Shown here piece by piece: positions 27,800 through 35,210 of a stretch of DNA of 62,922 nt. How positions within the stretch are numbered: position 1 is the stretch's first letter; each line of letters starts with the position of its first letter. Position numbers and translations under genes: made by a program. The stretch is from NCBI GenBank assembly GCA_022071945.1, contig JAJVIN010000032.1, forward strand, positions 1 through 62,922, given 5' to 3'. Origin of the DNA: Thermoanaerobaculia bacterium. GTDB lineage: Bacteria; Acidobacteriota; Thermoanaerobaculia; UBA5066. The notes below the pieces were generated by a model that saw only the letters and a program-made list of their open reading frames with translations, had not been told where the DNA came from and did not search any database.

Positions 27800-29014
27800 T
27801 TGATCGCCGCGGATACTGCCTGGAACCTGATCGTCGAGGAGACGAGACCCCTGGACACTCTCCAGGTCGGTCTCGAACAGGCGCTCGGTTTCGTCCTGGC
27901 GGAACCCGTTCTGGCGGAGAGGGACTTTCCCCCTTGCGACAGGTCTTCCGTCGATGGCTTCGCCGTCCGCGCGGAGGAAACCGGGCCCACGGGCGCGGTC
28001 CTTCGCATCGCGGGAGAAGTCGCCGCCGGATCGCCGCCCGCTGCCCCCGTCTCGAGCGGGACGTGCGTCCGGATCTTCACCGGGGCCTGTCTGCCGGCCG
28101 GAGCGGATGCGGCGGTAATGCTCGAGGACGTCACGGAGACGGCAGACGGTTCGATCCAGATCGAGAAGCCCGTTCGCAAGGGCGAGAACATCCTCGAGAA
28201 GGGAGAGGACTGCCGCGCGGGCACGGTGCTGTTGACCCCGGGGGATCGTCTGGGCCCGGTGCAAATCGCCATCGCTGCCTCCGCCGGAGCCTCCAGCCTT
28301 TCCGTATACCGGCGTCCCCGGGTAACGGTCCTCGTGACCGGGCAGGAGCTCGAAGGCTCGGAGAAGCCGCTCCCCGACTACAAGATCCACGACTCCAACG
28401 GGCCCATGATCTGGTCGCTCGTGACGGCGCGCGGGTTTGCTGTCGTGGCCATGAGGCGTGTCCCCGACGACCTGGAGACGACAGTCCAGAGAATCGAGGT
28501 GGCTCTCCGCCAGAGCGATGTCGTCGTCCTCTCGGGCGGGGTCTCGGTGGGGAAGTACGACTTCGTCCCGGAGGCGATTCGGCGCTGTGGCGGAACAATC
28601 GTCTACCACGGCGTCTCGCTCAAGCCGGGCAAGCCGCAGCTCTTCTCGAGGTTCGGCGGCAACCGGTACGCCTTCGGGCTCCCCGGTAACCCGCTGAGCG
28701 CGCTCACGGGGATGACCGAGTTCGTCCTGCCCGCCCTGAAGCGTCTCGCGGGACTGCCCCCGGATCGCTGCCAGCCCGATCTGCGGCTGCCGCTGTTGCG
28801 CCCGCTGAAGAAGGGAGGGCCCAGGCAACGGGTCCTTCTCGGCCGGGTCGTCACGACGGATGGACGAGCCTGCGTCGAGGTCCTGAGGAGCCACAGCTCC
28901 GGGGACCTCGTCTCCGCGAGCGCGGCGACGGGGTTGATCCTGGCACCACCCTCTGGCGAGGACGTGCCAGCAGGCGGGATCGTCACCTTTCGCCCGTTCG
29001 GGGAGGTCGCGTGA
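27800..29014 (+). CDS. moeA: Molybdopterin molybdenumtransferase MoeA
   Basis: 404 residues, TTG start chosen because the AAAGGAG site lies 5 bases upstream and the ATG at 27795 is followed at once by a stop. Family motifs: PPCDRSSVDGFAVRA near 45, FTGACLPAGADAVV-like at 95, the MoaB/Mog-like fold segment VLSGGVSVGKYDFV, and the GLPGNPLSA loop. It inserts molybdate into adenylylated molybdopterin in the last step of Moco synthesis. It overlaps moaA by 4 bases. It supplies cofactor for the molybdoenzyme just upstream. Confidence 0.95.
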   Translation: MIAADTAWNLIVEETRPLDTLQVGLEQALGFVLAEPVLAERDFPPCDRSSVDGFAVRAEETGPTGAVLRIAGEVAAGSPPAAPVSSGTCVRIFTGACLPAGADAAVMLEDVTETADGSIQIEKPVRKGENILEKGEDCRAGTVLLTPGDRLGPVQIAIAASAGASSLSVYRRPRVTVLVTGQELEGSEKPLPDYKIHDSNGPMIWSLVTARGFAVVAMRRVPDDLETTVQRIEVALRQSDVVVLSGGVSVGKYDFVPEAIRRCGGTIVYHGVSLKPGKPQLFSRFGGNRYAFGLPGNPLSALTGMTEFVLPALKRLAGLPPDRCQPDLRLPLLRPLKKGGPRQRVLLGRVVTTDGRACVEVLRSHSSGDLVSASAATGLILAPPSGEDVPAGGIVTFRPFGEVA

Positions 29015-29967
29015 ACGCCTCCTGCGGACAGAGAAGCGTCTCTCTCCGGCTGTCGGTGACGGGACGCTGCCCCCTTCGCTGTCAATACTGCGTGCCGGCC
29101 TCGGGCTATCGATTCGAAGGCGAAAATAGTCTTTCCCTTTCCGAAATGACGGCGTTTGTCGAGTTCTTGCAGGAGACATACGGCCTGAGGAAGGTCCGGA
29201 TAACGGGGGGAGAACCCCTGATCCGTCCTGACATCGAGCAGCTGGCGGCATGCCTGAGCGCGCTGGGGGTCCCGGACGTCGCGCTGACGACGAACGGGCA
29301 GCAGCTGGCCTCGCGGGCCGTGACCCTGCGCCAGGCAGGGGTTCGCCGGATCAATGTCAGTCTCGATTCTCTCGATCCGGCGGTGTTCCGCCGGCTCACA
29401 GGCCACGGAGTGCTCGAGAAGACGCTTGCGGGCCTCGCGGCCGCGCGGGACGCGGGGCTCCTGCCGATCCGGTTGAACACGGTCGTGATGCGAGGAGAGA
29501 ACGAGACCGAGGTCGAGCACCTCCTCGATTTCGCCCTGAGAAACGGGTTCGAGATCCGGTTTCTCGAGGTCATGCCGATCGGGGCGATGCGCGAGTCGTT
29601 CGAGAAGCACTTCGTCTCTTCCGCGGAAACGATGAGACGGATCGCCGCCCACCACGAACTTCATCCCGCCTCGCCGACGGGGACCGCCCGCAACTTCGCT
29701 GTGAAGGACCGTGACGGACGCGCCGGGATCGTGGGCTTCATATCGCCGATTTCCGAGCCCTTCTGTGCCACGTGCCGCCGGCTGCGGCTCACCGCGTCCG
29801 GCGATCTGATCGGCTGCCTGGGCAAGGACAGCCGCTTTCCCGTCCGGCCGTTTCTTCGAAGGGACCGGTTCCAGGAGCTGCAGGAGATCGTCGACACGGC
29901 GCTCTCCACGAAGAGGCGCCACGAGGAATTCAGGGGCGAGGCCTCGATGGCGGTGATCGGAGGATGA
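29011..29967 (+). CDS. moaA: GTP 3',8-cyclase MoaA (radical SAM)
   Basis: 318 residues, GTG start within GTGA overlap. The radical SAM motif is CPLRCQYC near residues 19-26, followed by the GGEPL motif. The C-terminal second cluster is CATCRRLRLTASGDLIGC, with the three Cys spaced as in MoaA. The terminal GG motif appears as the final IGG, which donates the catalytic Gly-Gly. It performs the first step of molybdopterin synthesis, GTP to 3',8-cyclo-H2GTP. No moaC or moaD/E is seen in the window, so the pathway must be completed elsewhere. Confidence 0.95.
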   Translation: MNASCGQRSVSLRLSVTGRCPLRCQYCVPASGYRFEGENSLSLSEMTAFVEFLQETYGLRKVRITGGEPLIRPDIEQLAACLSALGVPDVALTTNGQQLASRAVTLRQAGVRRINVSLDSLDPAVFRRLTGHGVLEKTLAGLAAARDAGLLPIRLNTVVMRGENETEVEHLLDFALRNGFEIRFLEVMPIGAMRESFEKHFVSSAETMRRIAAHHELHPASPTGTARNFAVKDRDGRAGIVGFISPISEPFCATCRRLRLTASGDLIGCLGKDSRFPVRPFLRRDRFQELQEIVDTALSTKRRHEEFRGEASMAVIGG

Positions 29968-30003
29968 GGGGTGCAAGAGCAGCTCTCACCCGCCCTCTTT
30001 CCG

Positions 30004-30030
30004 CCCTCTTCCGCGGCGTGCGGGAGAGGG
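30004..30030. repeat. REP-like hairpin between moaA and the MOSC-mog gene
   Basis: An imperfect inverted repeat, CCCTCTTCCGC / GCGGGAGAGGG with a 5-base loop and one mismatch, embedded in CCCTC-rich flanks (about 29982-30037). It resembles the CCCTCTCCCGC-type repetitive extragenic palindromes. It could act as an mRNA-end hairpin for moaA. Confidence 0.45.
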
Positions 30031-30112
30031 AAGGAAGGTTCTTGACGGCGGTATCGCCGAGGCCGGTCCCTGGCGAGCTCACCCGCATGACGAGTCCACA
30101 TAGGAGTTCCCG

Positions 30113-31120
30113 ATGACGTTCGGTCGAGTCGAAGCCCTCTGTGTCAGTGAAAGAAAGGGCGTTCAGAAGACGCCCGTCGACTCCGTGCGGTTCGTGACGA
30201 ACCACGGAATCGAAGGCGATGCGCACGCGGGGGACTGGCACCGCCAGGTGAGCCTCTTGGCCCTCGAGGACGTCGAGTCGATGCGGCAGAAGGGACTCTC
30301 GGATCTGGCGTCCGGCGACTTTGCGGAGAACGTGGTCGTCTCCGGAGTTCCCCTCGGCGATCTCGGGCTCGGGACCCGGATCCGCCTGGGAGACGAGGCG
30401 ATTCTCTCGATCACGCAGATCGGAAAGACGTGCCACACGCGCTGCGCGATCTTCTACCTGGCTGGCGACTGCATCATGCCCCGTCTCGGGCTCTTCGCGC
30501 GTGTCGTCCGGGGGGGGAAGGTCGATGCTGGCGATCCGGTCGGGATCGAGGCGGCCGTGCCGCGCGGCGCTCTGCAGGCGGTCGTTCTGACGATCAGCGA
30601 CCGGTGCTCCCGGAAAGAGACCGTGGACACGGCCGGGCCGGCCGTTGCGGAGCTCTTGAGACAGGAGCTCTCAGCCAGCGTCTACGCCGTGGAAGTCCTC
30701 CCCGACGAAAAGGACCAGATCGCGAAGAGGTTGAAGCACTACAGCGACGGGCACTCGATCGATCTGATCGTGACCGTGGGAGGAACGGGGTTTTCGCCGC
30801 GAGACGTCACACCCGAGGCGGTCGCCTCGGTCATTGAGCGCGCGACTCCGGGGCTGGACGAGGTGATGCGGTCCACGTCGAGAGAGAAGAACGTCCACGC
30901 GATCCTCTCCCGCGCGGTCTCGGGCATCCGGCAGGGGACCCTGATCCTCTCGGTTCCAGGCTCGAAGGCCGCAGCGGTCGAGAATCTATCGGCGGTTCTC
31001 CCGGCGTTGCCCCACGGCCTGAAGAAGCTGCGGGGGGATCTGTCGGACTGCGTCCCGGCGGGAGCTCCCTCCCCCGCACGAGCGGGGGAGGGTTGGGTTG
31101 GGGGCACCCTCACGGCATAG
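30113..31120 (+). CDS. MOSC domain - MogA/MoaB domain fusion protein
   Basis: 335 residues. Residues 1-150 are a MOSC domain with the conserved GIEGDAHAG, the F-A-E-N motif (GDFAENVVV) and Cys in CHTRCAIFYLAGDC. Residues about 155-310 are a molybdopterin adenylyltransferase domain with TISDRCSRKETVDTAGP, TVGGTGFSPRDVTPEA and the substrate loop VPGSKAA. Mog adenylates molybdopterin before MoeA acts. MOSC domains bind or transfer Moco or sulfur. The last 18 residues are encoded by a REP-like hairpin and look like an appended tail. It follows moaA after 145 bases and completes a cofactor-insertion set. Confidence 0.88.
   Translation: MTFGRVEALCVSERKGVQKTPVDSVRFVTNHGIEGDAHAGDWHRQVSLLALEDVESMRQKGLSDLASGDFAENVVVSGVPLGDLGLGTRIRLGDEAILSITQIGKTCHTRCAIFYLAGDCIMPRLGLFARVVRGGKVDAGDPVGIEAAVPRGALQAVVLTISDRCSRKETVDTAGPAVAELLRQELSASVYAVEVLPDEKDQIAKRLKHYSDGHSIDLIVTVGGTGFSPRDVTPEAVASVIERATPGLDEVMRSTSREKNVHAILSRAVSGIRQGTLILSVPGSKAAAVENLSAVLPALPHGLKKLRGDLSDCVPAGAPSPARAGEGWVGGTLTA
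31067..31092. repeat. Perfect REP-like palindrome at the 3' end of the MOSC-mog gene
   Basis: CCCTCCCCCGC - ACGA - GCGGGGGAGGG, 11-base perfect arms, followed by GTTGGG-rich sequence typical of REP elements. It lies inside the coding frame and contributes the C-terminal residues SPARAGEGWVGG. It may also serve as a transcript-end hairpin. Confidence 0.55.
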
Positions 31121-31235
31121 GCACCAGGCCCAGCGTCCTCGCCAGGAACTCGCCGATCTGTGCACGCGTCACCGCGTCTCTCGGACAGAACGAGGCCCTC
31201 GCGAACGAGGCCCTCGCGAACGAGGCCCTCGCGTA
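31110..31235 (-). pseudogene. C-terminal remnant resembling an SLH (S-layer homology) domain
   Basis: On the minus strand an open frame ends at 31110 and reads ...CPRDAVTRAQIGEFLARTLGL before the stop. The pattern C-P-x-D-x-V-T-R-A-Q-x-x-x-F-L is characteristic of the end of an SLH domain. Only about 40 residues are plausible, and the upstream part is three copies of a 15-base repeat followed by unrelated sequence, so this is a fragment. It is tail-to-tail with the MOSC-mog gene, overlapping by about 11 bases. Confidence 0.4.
31188..31232. repeat. Three tandem copies of a 15-base repeat
   Basis: GAACGAGGCCCTCGC occurs three times exactly at 31188, 31203 and 31218. The unit contains the near-palindrome CGAGGCCCTCG. 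It ends 18 bases before the start codon of the NTF2-like gene and overlaps the SLH-like remnant. Confidence 0.9.
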
Positions 31236-31250
31236 GACTCCGGGGTGCCG

Positions 31251-31730
31251 ATGCACCCGAACGAAAAGCTGATTCACGACTTCTACGACTCGTTGAAGAG
31301 CCGTGACGGTGTGGCCATGGGCCGCCGCTATCACGACGAAGGTACGTTCTCCGATCCCGTCTTCCAGAACCTCTCGGCGCCGCAGGTCCGGGCGATGTGG
31401 AAGATGCTGTGCGAGAGAGGCACGGACCTGCGCGTCGAGGCGACCGGGATTTCCGCCGACGACGTGTCGGGCCGGGCGCACTGGGAAGCCTGGTACACCT
31501 TCTCGAAGACGGGGCAGAAGGTCCACAACGTCATCGACGCGACCTTCGAGTTCAAGGACGGGAAGATCTACCGGCACGTCGATTCCTTCGACCTGACCCG
31601 ATGGGCGAGGATGGCGCTCGGACTGAAGGGCAAGCTCTTTGGCTGGCTTCCGGCCGTGCACACGGCGATCCGGCAGGAAGCGCTGCGAGGGCTCGGCAGC
31701 TACATGCGCCGGGAGTTCGAGGGGCGCTAG
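31251..31730 (+). CDS. NTF2-like/SnoaL-like protein
   Basis: 159 residues from ATG at 31251. The N-terminal two thirds fit the SnoaL/NTF2 cone fold: an initial helix KLIHDFYDSLKSRDGVAM, the segment YHDEGTFSDPVF, and beta strands ending FEFKDGKIYRHVDSFDLTRW. Family members include isomerases, hydrolases and non-catalytic ligand-binding proteins, so function cannot be given. It lies 9 bases before the FAD oxidoreductase gene, suggesting an operon. No signal peptide. Confidence 0.75.
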   Translation: MHPNEKLIHDFYDSLKSRDGVAMGRRYHDEGTFSDPVFQNLSAPQVRAMWKMLCERGTDLRVEATGISADDVSGRAHWEAWYTFSKTGQKVHNVIDATFEFKDGKIYRHVDSFDLTRWARMALGLKGKLFGWLPAVHTAIRQEALRGLGSYMRREFEGR

Positions 31731-31739
31731 GGAGGAGAG

Positions 31740-32900
31740 ATGGAAGAGAGGGCGTCCATCGTCATCGCCGGGGCGGGCGTCATCGGTGCCTCGGTGGCCT
31801 TTCAGCTCGCCCGCATGGGGGCCCGCAACGTCGTCGTCCTCGAGCGGGAACCCGTGCCTGGAGCCGGATCGACGTCGAAGGCGAACGGAGGCATCCGCGC
31901 TCAGTTCACGACCGAAGTGAACCTCCGGATGTCCCTTCTCTCCATGGAAATCCTCGACGGCCTCGAGCAAGAAATCGGGGAGCCGCCTGCCTACCGCAAG
32001 GCGGGCTACCTCTTTCTGACCGACAGCCCGGAGAAGTTCGCCGCGATGCAGAAGGCCGCGGAGTATCAGCGAGAGCGAGGCGTCAGCGTCGAGGTGCTCG
32101 ACCCAGCCGGCGTTCTGAACCGCGTTCCCTTTGTCGCGGGAGAGAACCTCGCGGGCGGCACGTTCGGGGCCCGCGACGGCTTCATCGATCCAGGGCGTCT
32201 GTGTAACTTCTTCGTCTCCGAGGCGGCTCGCCTGGGCGTCTCGTTTCGATACCAGCGTGAGGTTTCGGCCGTCGAGGCGACGAGCTCCGGAGAGTGGGAC
32301 ATCCGGACCTCGAACGGGGAGGCCATTCTTGCCCCCGTCTTCGTCAACGCCGCCGGGGCCTGGGCGAAAGCGATCGCCGCGATGGCGGGTGTCGATCTGC
32401 CGGTCGAGCCCGTCAGGCGCCACTTGTTCCTGACCGGGCCGATCGCGAGTCTGCCTCCCCTGATTCCGATGACGATCGACGCGGATAGCGGGGTCCTCGT
32501 CCGCCGAGAAGGGGACCGAGTCCTGATCGCCTACTCCAATCCGGACGAACCGGCGGGATTCAACACGGCCTTCGACCCCGATTTCGTCACCCGGTTCGCG
32601 GAGGCTCTCGACTCGCGGTTCCCGTCGATCGCGGCAGCCGGAATCGACATGAGGCGGAGCTGGGCCGGGCTTTACGAGGTGACGCCCGACCACCACTCGA
32701 TCATCGGAACCGTGGCGGGCCGCCCCGGGCTCTTCTTCGTCAACGGCTTCTCCGGACACGGGGTCATGCATGCCCCGGCCGCTGGCCGGTGCGTGGCGGA
32801 GCTGATCCTGAAGGGCCGGTCCGAAAGCGCCGACATCTCGGCCCTGTCGATCGATCGTTTCGCCTCGGGTGAGCTCATTCACGAGACGATGGTCCTGTGA
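31740..32900 (+). CDS. FAD-dependent amine/glycine oxidoreductase (DAO family)
   Basis: 386 residues. An N-terminal FAD dinucleotide-binding motif (VIAGAGVIGASVAFQLARMG) is followed by Glu in VVLERE. The DAO/sarcosine-oxidase-beta layout includes GSTSKANGGIRAQF and the C-terminal GLYEVTPDHHSIIG and GFSGHGVMHAPA, where the second nucleotide-side loop lies. It would oxidise a secondary amine or amino acid such as sarcosine, proline or a D-amino acid in the cytoplasm; the specific substrate is unclear. It is probably co-transcribed with the NTF2-like gene and the GNAT behind it. Confidence 0.85.
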   Translation: MEERASIVIAGAGVIGASVAFQLARMGARNVVVLEREPVPGAGSTSKANGGIRAQFTTEVNLRMSLLSMEILDGLEQEIGEPPAYRKAGYLFLTDSPEKFAAMQKAAEYQRERGVSVEVLDPAGVLNRVPFVAGENLAGGTFGARDGFIDPGRLCNFFVSEAARLGVSFRYQREVSAVEATSSGEWDIRTSNGEAILAPVFVNAAGAWAKAIAAMAGVDLPVEPVRRHLFLTGPIASLPPLIPMTIDADSGVLVRREGDRVLIAYSNPDEPAGFNTAFDPDFVTRFAEALDSRFPSIAAAGIDMRRSWAGLYEVTPDHHSIIGTVAGRPGLFFVNGFSGHGVMHAPAAGRCVAELILKGRSESADISALSIDRFASGELIHETMVL

Positions 32901-32927
32901 CCCTTGTCCCTCGCAACTGAGGTCAGG

Positions 32928-33401
32928 ATGCAACGTCCCTCCTTCAGGCCGACGGCTGTGGCCGATCTCGACACCCTCCTCCCGCTGCTCCGGAGCTTCT
33001 ACGAGCATTTCGGCTATCCGTTCGACGAGGCCGTCAAGAAGCGGACCGTGAAGGAGTTGATCTCCGACCCATCCCTCGGTTTTCTCACCTTGATCGAGGT
33101 TGAAGGGAGGACCGTTGGTTATGCCGTCGTGGCGTTCTCTTTCAGCCTCGAGTACGAGGGGAAAACGGCCTTTCTCGACGAGCTCTTCATCTCTCGCTCC
33201 TGTCGAGGATTGGGAATTGGCTCAGCCGCGATTGCGCACGTCGCTTCCACTTGCCGCTCGCTCGGGGTCAACGCGCTCCACCTCGAGACCGAGGAGACGA
33301 ACACGGGCGCCGCGGATCTCTATGCGCGTTCGGGCTTCCGGTCGTACGGGCGGCATCTGATGACGAGGATCCTCTCGGGAGTCCCGGGTCCAAAGCCCTG
33401 A
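32928..33401 (+). CDS. GNAT-family N-acetyltransferase
   Basis: 157 residues from ATG at 32928, preceded by GAGGTCAGG; a TTG start at 32904 would add eight residues. Acetyl-CoA-binding motif A is SRGLGIG-like (SRSCRGLGIGSAAIAHV), with motif B ETEETNTGAADLYARSGF. The N-terminal part (RPTAVADLDTLLPLLRSFYE) fits the RimI-like subgroup. The acceptor substrate is unknown. It lies 27 bases after the FAD enzyme. Confidence 0.85.
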   Translation: MQRPSFRPTAVADLDTLLPLLRSFYEHFGYPFDEAVKKRTVKELISDPSLGFLTLIEVEGRTVGYAVVAFSFSLEYEGKTAFLDELFISRSCRGLGIGSAAIAHVASTCRSLGVNALHLETEETNTGAADLYARSGFRSYGRHLMTRILSGVPGPKP

Positions 33402-33453
33402 GGGGCTGGCGCTGCGTATCATCGAGGCGGGGCTCACTCGCGCGGGAGGATCG

Positions 33454-34239
33454 ATGGAGAAGGTCAGTGTCGACAAGCGTGTCCTGATCGGGATCGTCGC
33501 CCTGGCCGCGGTCTCGTTGCTCGGACTCGTCTTCATGCTGGGCCGCGCCTCGGCCCTGCGCACCGTTTCCGGCAACTCGCTCCGGCCCGTCCCGCCCTCT
33601 GAACCCGGGGCCCCGCGGCCGGACGGTCTGCCGGCTCCGGTCCAGGCACCGGTCCAGCCGCCGGTCCAGGCGCCGGTCCAGGCATCTCCTCGCCCGGCCC
33701 TGAGTCCATCGGCGTCTCTGACGGAAGCCCTGCCGGGTCTCGCCCCGCGGTCTTCGCCGGCCATGATTCCGCTGCCTGCGAGCCCGTCCGGTCCTGCCGC
33801 CGAGGTCTCGAGCCCGAGAGCCGTCGAAAGGGGAGACTCGAACAGAGCCGCGGTCGCGGCCTACTTCGAGGCGCTCGACCGCATTCAGCCGGAGAAGATG
33901 GCGGGGAGCGCGGAGGGCGTGGGGCTGGAACTGGCCTCGGCGCTGGCGAACGGAGACACGTCGGGGCTCGATGGACTCATCCGGGATTCCGAGTCGGCCA
34001 GGACTCGACTGGCCGCTCTCGAGCCGCCCCAGGCGTGCGCGAATCACCACCGCGAGAGTCTCGCCAGCCTGGACGAGGCCCTGGAGATGCTCCGGGGCCT
34101 GAAAACCGCCATGCAATCGGCCGATCCCGTCGCGGGGCTCGGTGCCATCAGCTCGCGAGCCCAGGCTCTCCGCGCCCGCTCGGAAGCGCTCCAGAGAGAA
34201 GAGCAGTCGTTGAGGGAGCAGTACGGCGTCAAGCGGTGA
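33454..34239 (+). CDS. Membrane-anchored protein with Pro-Val-Gln repeats, unknown function
   Basis: 261 residues. One hydrophobic helix at about 10-30 (VLIGIVALAAVSLLGLVFML) would anchor it, with the remainder outside. Residues about 55-75 are a short repeat of APVQ/PPVQ units encoded by near-identical CCGGTCCAGG motifs, followed by a Pro/Ser-rich stretch. The C-terminal 120 residues are predicted helical and rich in Ala/Glu/Arg, including two Cys-free amphipathic segments. I recognise no domain. It is transcribed separately from the GNAT gene. Confidence 0.65.
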   Translation: MEKVSVDKRVLIGIVALAAVSLLGLVFMLGRASALRTVSGNSLRPVPPSEPGAPRPDGLPAPVQAPVQPPVQAPVQASPRPALSPSASLTEALPGLAPRSSPAMIPLPASPSGPAAEVSSPRAVERGDSNRAAVAAYFEALDRIQPEKMAGSAEGVGLELASALANGDTSGLDGLIRDSESARTRLAALEPPQACANHHRESLASLDEALEMLRGLKTAMQSADPVAGLGAISSRAQALRARSEALQREEQSLREQYGVKR

Positions 34240-34401
34240 AGCGGGAATCCGCACTCGAATCACTGGAGAGCGGGGTGTCCCAGCCCCCCCGCGCACCGCG
34301 CGCTCCGCGGGGAGGGAGCCTCTCGGCTGATGATGTGTCCGCGAGCGACTGCGGAGGAAGCAGTCCGCGAGTCTTCCGAGGTTCTCCTTCGGGATCGAGG
34401 A

Positions 34402-34641
34402 TCACCCGTCGCCGCGGGCGGGATCCGGACCCCCGACCTCACTGTCGTTGGGAGAAGCCGGATCTGGGTCCGAAGCGGCGTTTCTGACGCGGCCCGCCCC
34501 CCTGGCGAGGGTGGCGAACGCCTTCGCCTGTTCGAGCCAAGCCAGTCTTTCGCCGTAGGAGAGCGACGCCCAGCGGGCCAGCTGCTCTTCTTCTTGGGAC
34601 TCCCACGATCCCCAGCCTCCCTCAGCAGGGCCCACGCGCAT
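34402..34641 (-). CDS. Small partner protein of the adjacent nucleotidyltransferase
   Basis: 79 residues, overlapping the end of the nucleotidyltransferase gene by 20 bases. The recognisable core is SQEEEQLARWASLSYGERLA followed by WLEQAKAF, a W-x-x-L-S-x-x-E-R-L-x-W-L-E pattern I associate with small proteins encoded beside stand-alone nucleotidyltransferases. The last 25 residues are Pro/Gly/Asp-rich and may be a read-on extension. It could be the antitoxin-like half of a two-gene module (inference). The 162 bases between its stop and the gene ending at 34239 hold only GC-rich short inverted repeats. Confidence 0.5.
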   Translation of the reverse strand: MRVGPAEGGWGSWESQEEEQLARWASLSYGERLAWLEQAKAFATLARGAGRVRNAASDPDPASPNDSEVGGPDPARGDG

Positions 34642-35131
34642 CTCTCGATTGTTGAAGACGTCTCAGCATCTTGAGGTCGAGCACGTCCTTGTCTCGTCCC
34701 GCCACCGCCTTCATCTCGATGAGATCCTCGAGCGAGACGATACGGAACGTGATGCCTTCGAGCTGGATGACCTGCGCTCGATCGTAGCCTTCGGCGAATG
34801 GGAAGGGCTCCTCGGCGAAGATATCGATCTCCGTGCCCTTCAGCCGGGTGCTCCAAAGGGAAAAGACCTTCATGCCCTTCTCCCGGATCCACCGTTCCCT
34901 GATCTCCTGGCTTGCCAGTTCCTTCGCGGCAACAGGGGCTCGAGGGTGGTATCCGAGTTCCTCGAGAGCCCCTATTGCCCGCAGGACGTTGTCCCTTTCG
35001 AGGTCGAGCACGATGTCGAGATCCGCCGTCAAGCGGGGGTAGCCATGCAGAACCACCGCAACGCCTCCGGCAACGACGAATCTCACGCCGGCCGCTTCGA
35101 GCGCGCCGAGTATGGTCAGGATCTCGTTCAT
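34622..35131 (-). CDS. Nucleotidyltransferase-fold protein (AbiEii/MNT-like)
   Basis: 169 residues from ATG at 35131 (MNEILTIL). The motif FVVAGGVAVVLHGYPRLTAD is followed by LDIVLDLE, giving the hG-G/S and D-x-D signature of Pol-beta-type nucleotidyltransferases; a third acidic residue is in GTEIDIFAE. Members of this group nucleotidylate tRNA or partner proteins and often act as toxins in type IV-like modules. It lies before, and overlaps, a small gene of a paired type. Whether this is an active toxin-antitoxin pair is an inference. Confidence 0.7.
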   Translation of the reverse strand: MNEILTILGALEAAGVRFVVAGGVAVVLHGYPRLTADLDIVLDLERDNVLRAIGALEELGYHPRAPVAAKELASQEIRERWIREKGMKVFSLWSTRLKGTEIDIFAEEPFPFAEGYDRAQVIQLEGITFRIVSLEDLIEMKAVAGRDKDVLDLKMLRRLQQSRDARGPC

Positions 35132-35210
35132 TCCGGGCCGATTCTCCCAGATGGGTCCGTGGCGGTGAAGGAGAGGAAGGGTCCCGCCACAGGTGCGGCG
35201 ATCTTTGAGC

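Noticed and set aside
33650-33690. The GGTCCAGGCACCGGTCCAG-type repeat as a regulatory repeat
   Set aside because: It lies in frame within the gene at 33454 and encodes a Pro-Val-Gln linker, so it is explained as a coding repeat.
34405-34500. A possible degraded tRNA on the minus strand
   Set aside because: The plus-strand frame here (GGIRTPDLTVVGR) looks like the usual shadow of a tRNA, and the minus strand has a T-arm-like stretch. However, the T loop is TCCGGAT, not TTCRANY, the stems do not pair well, and no complete cloverleaf can be drawn.
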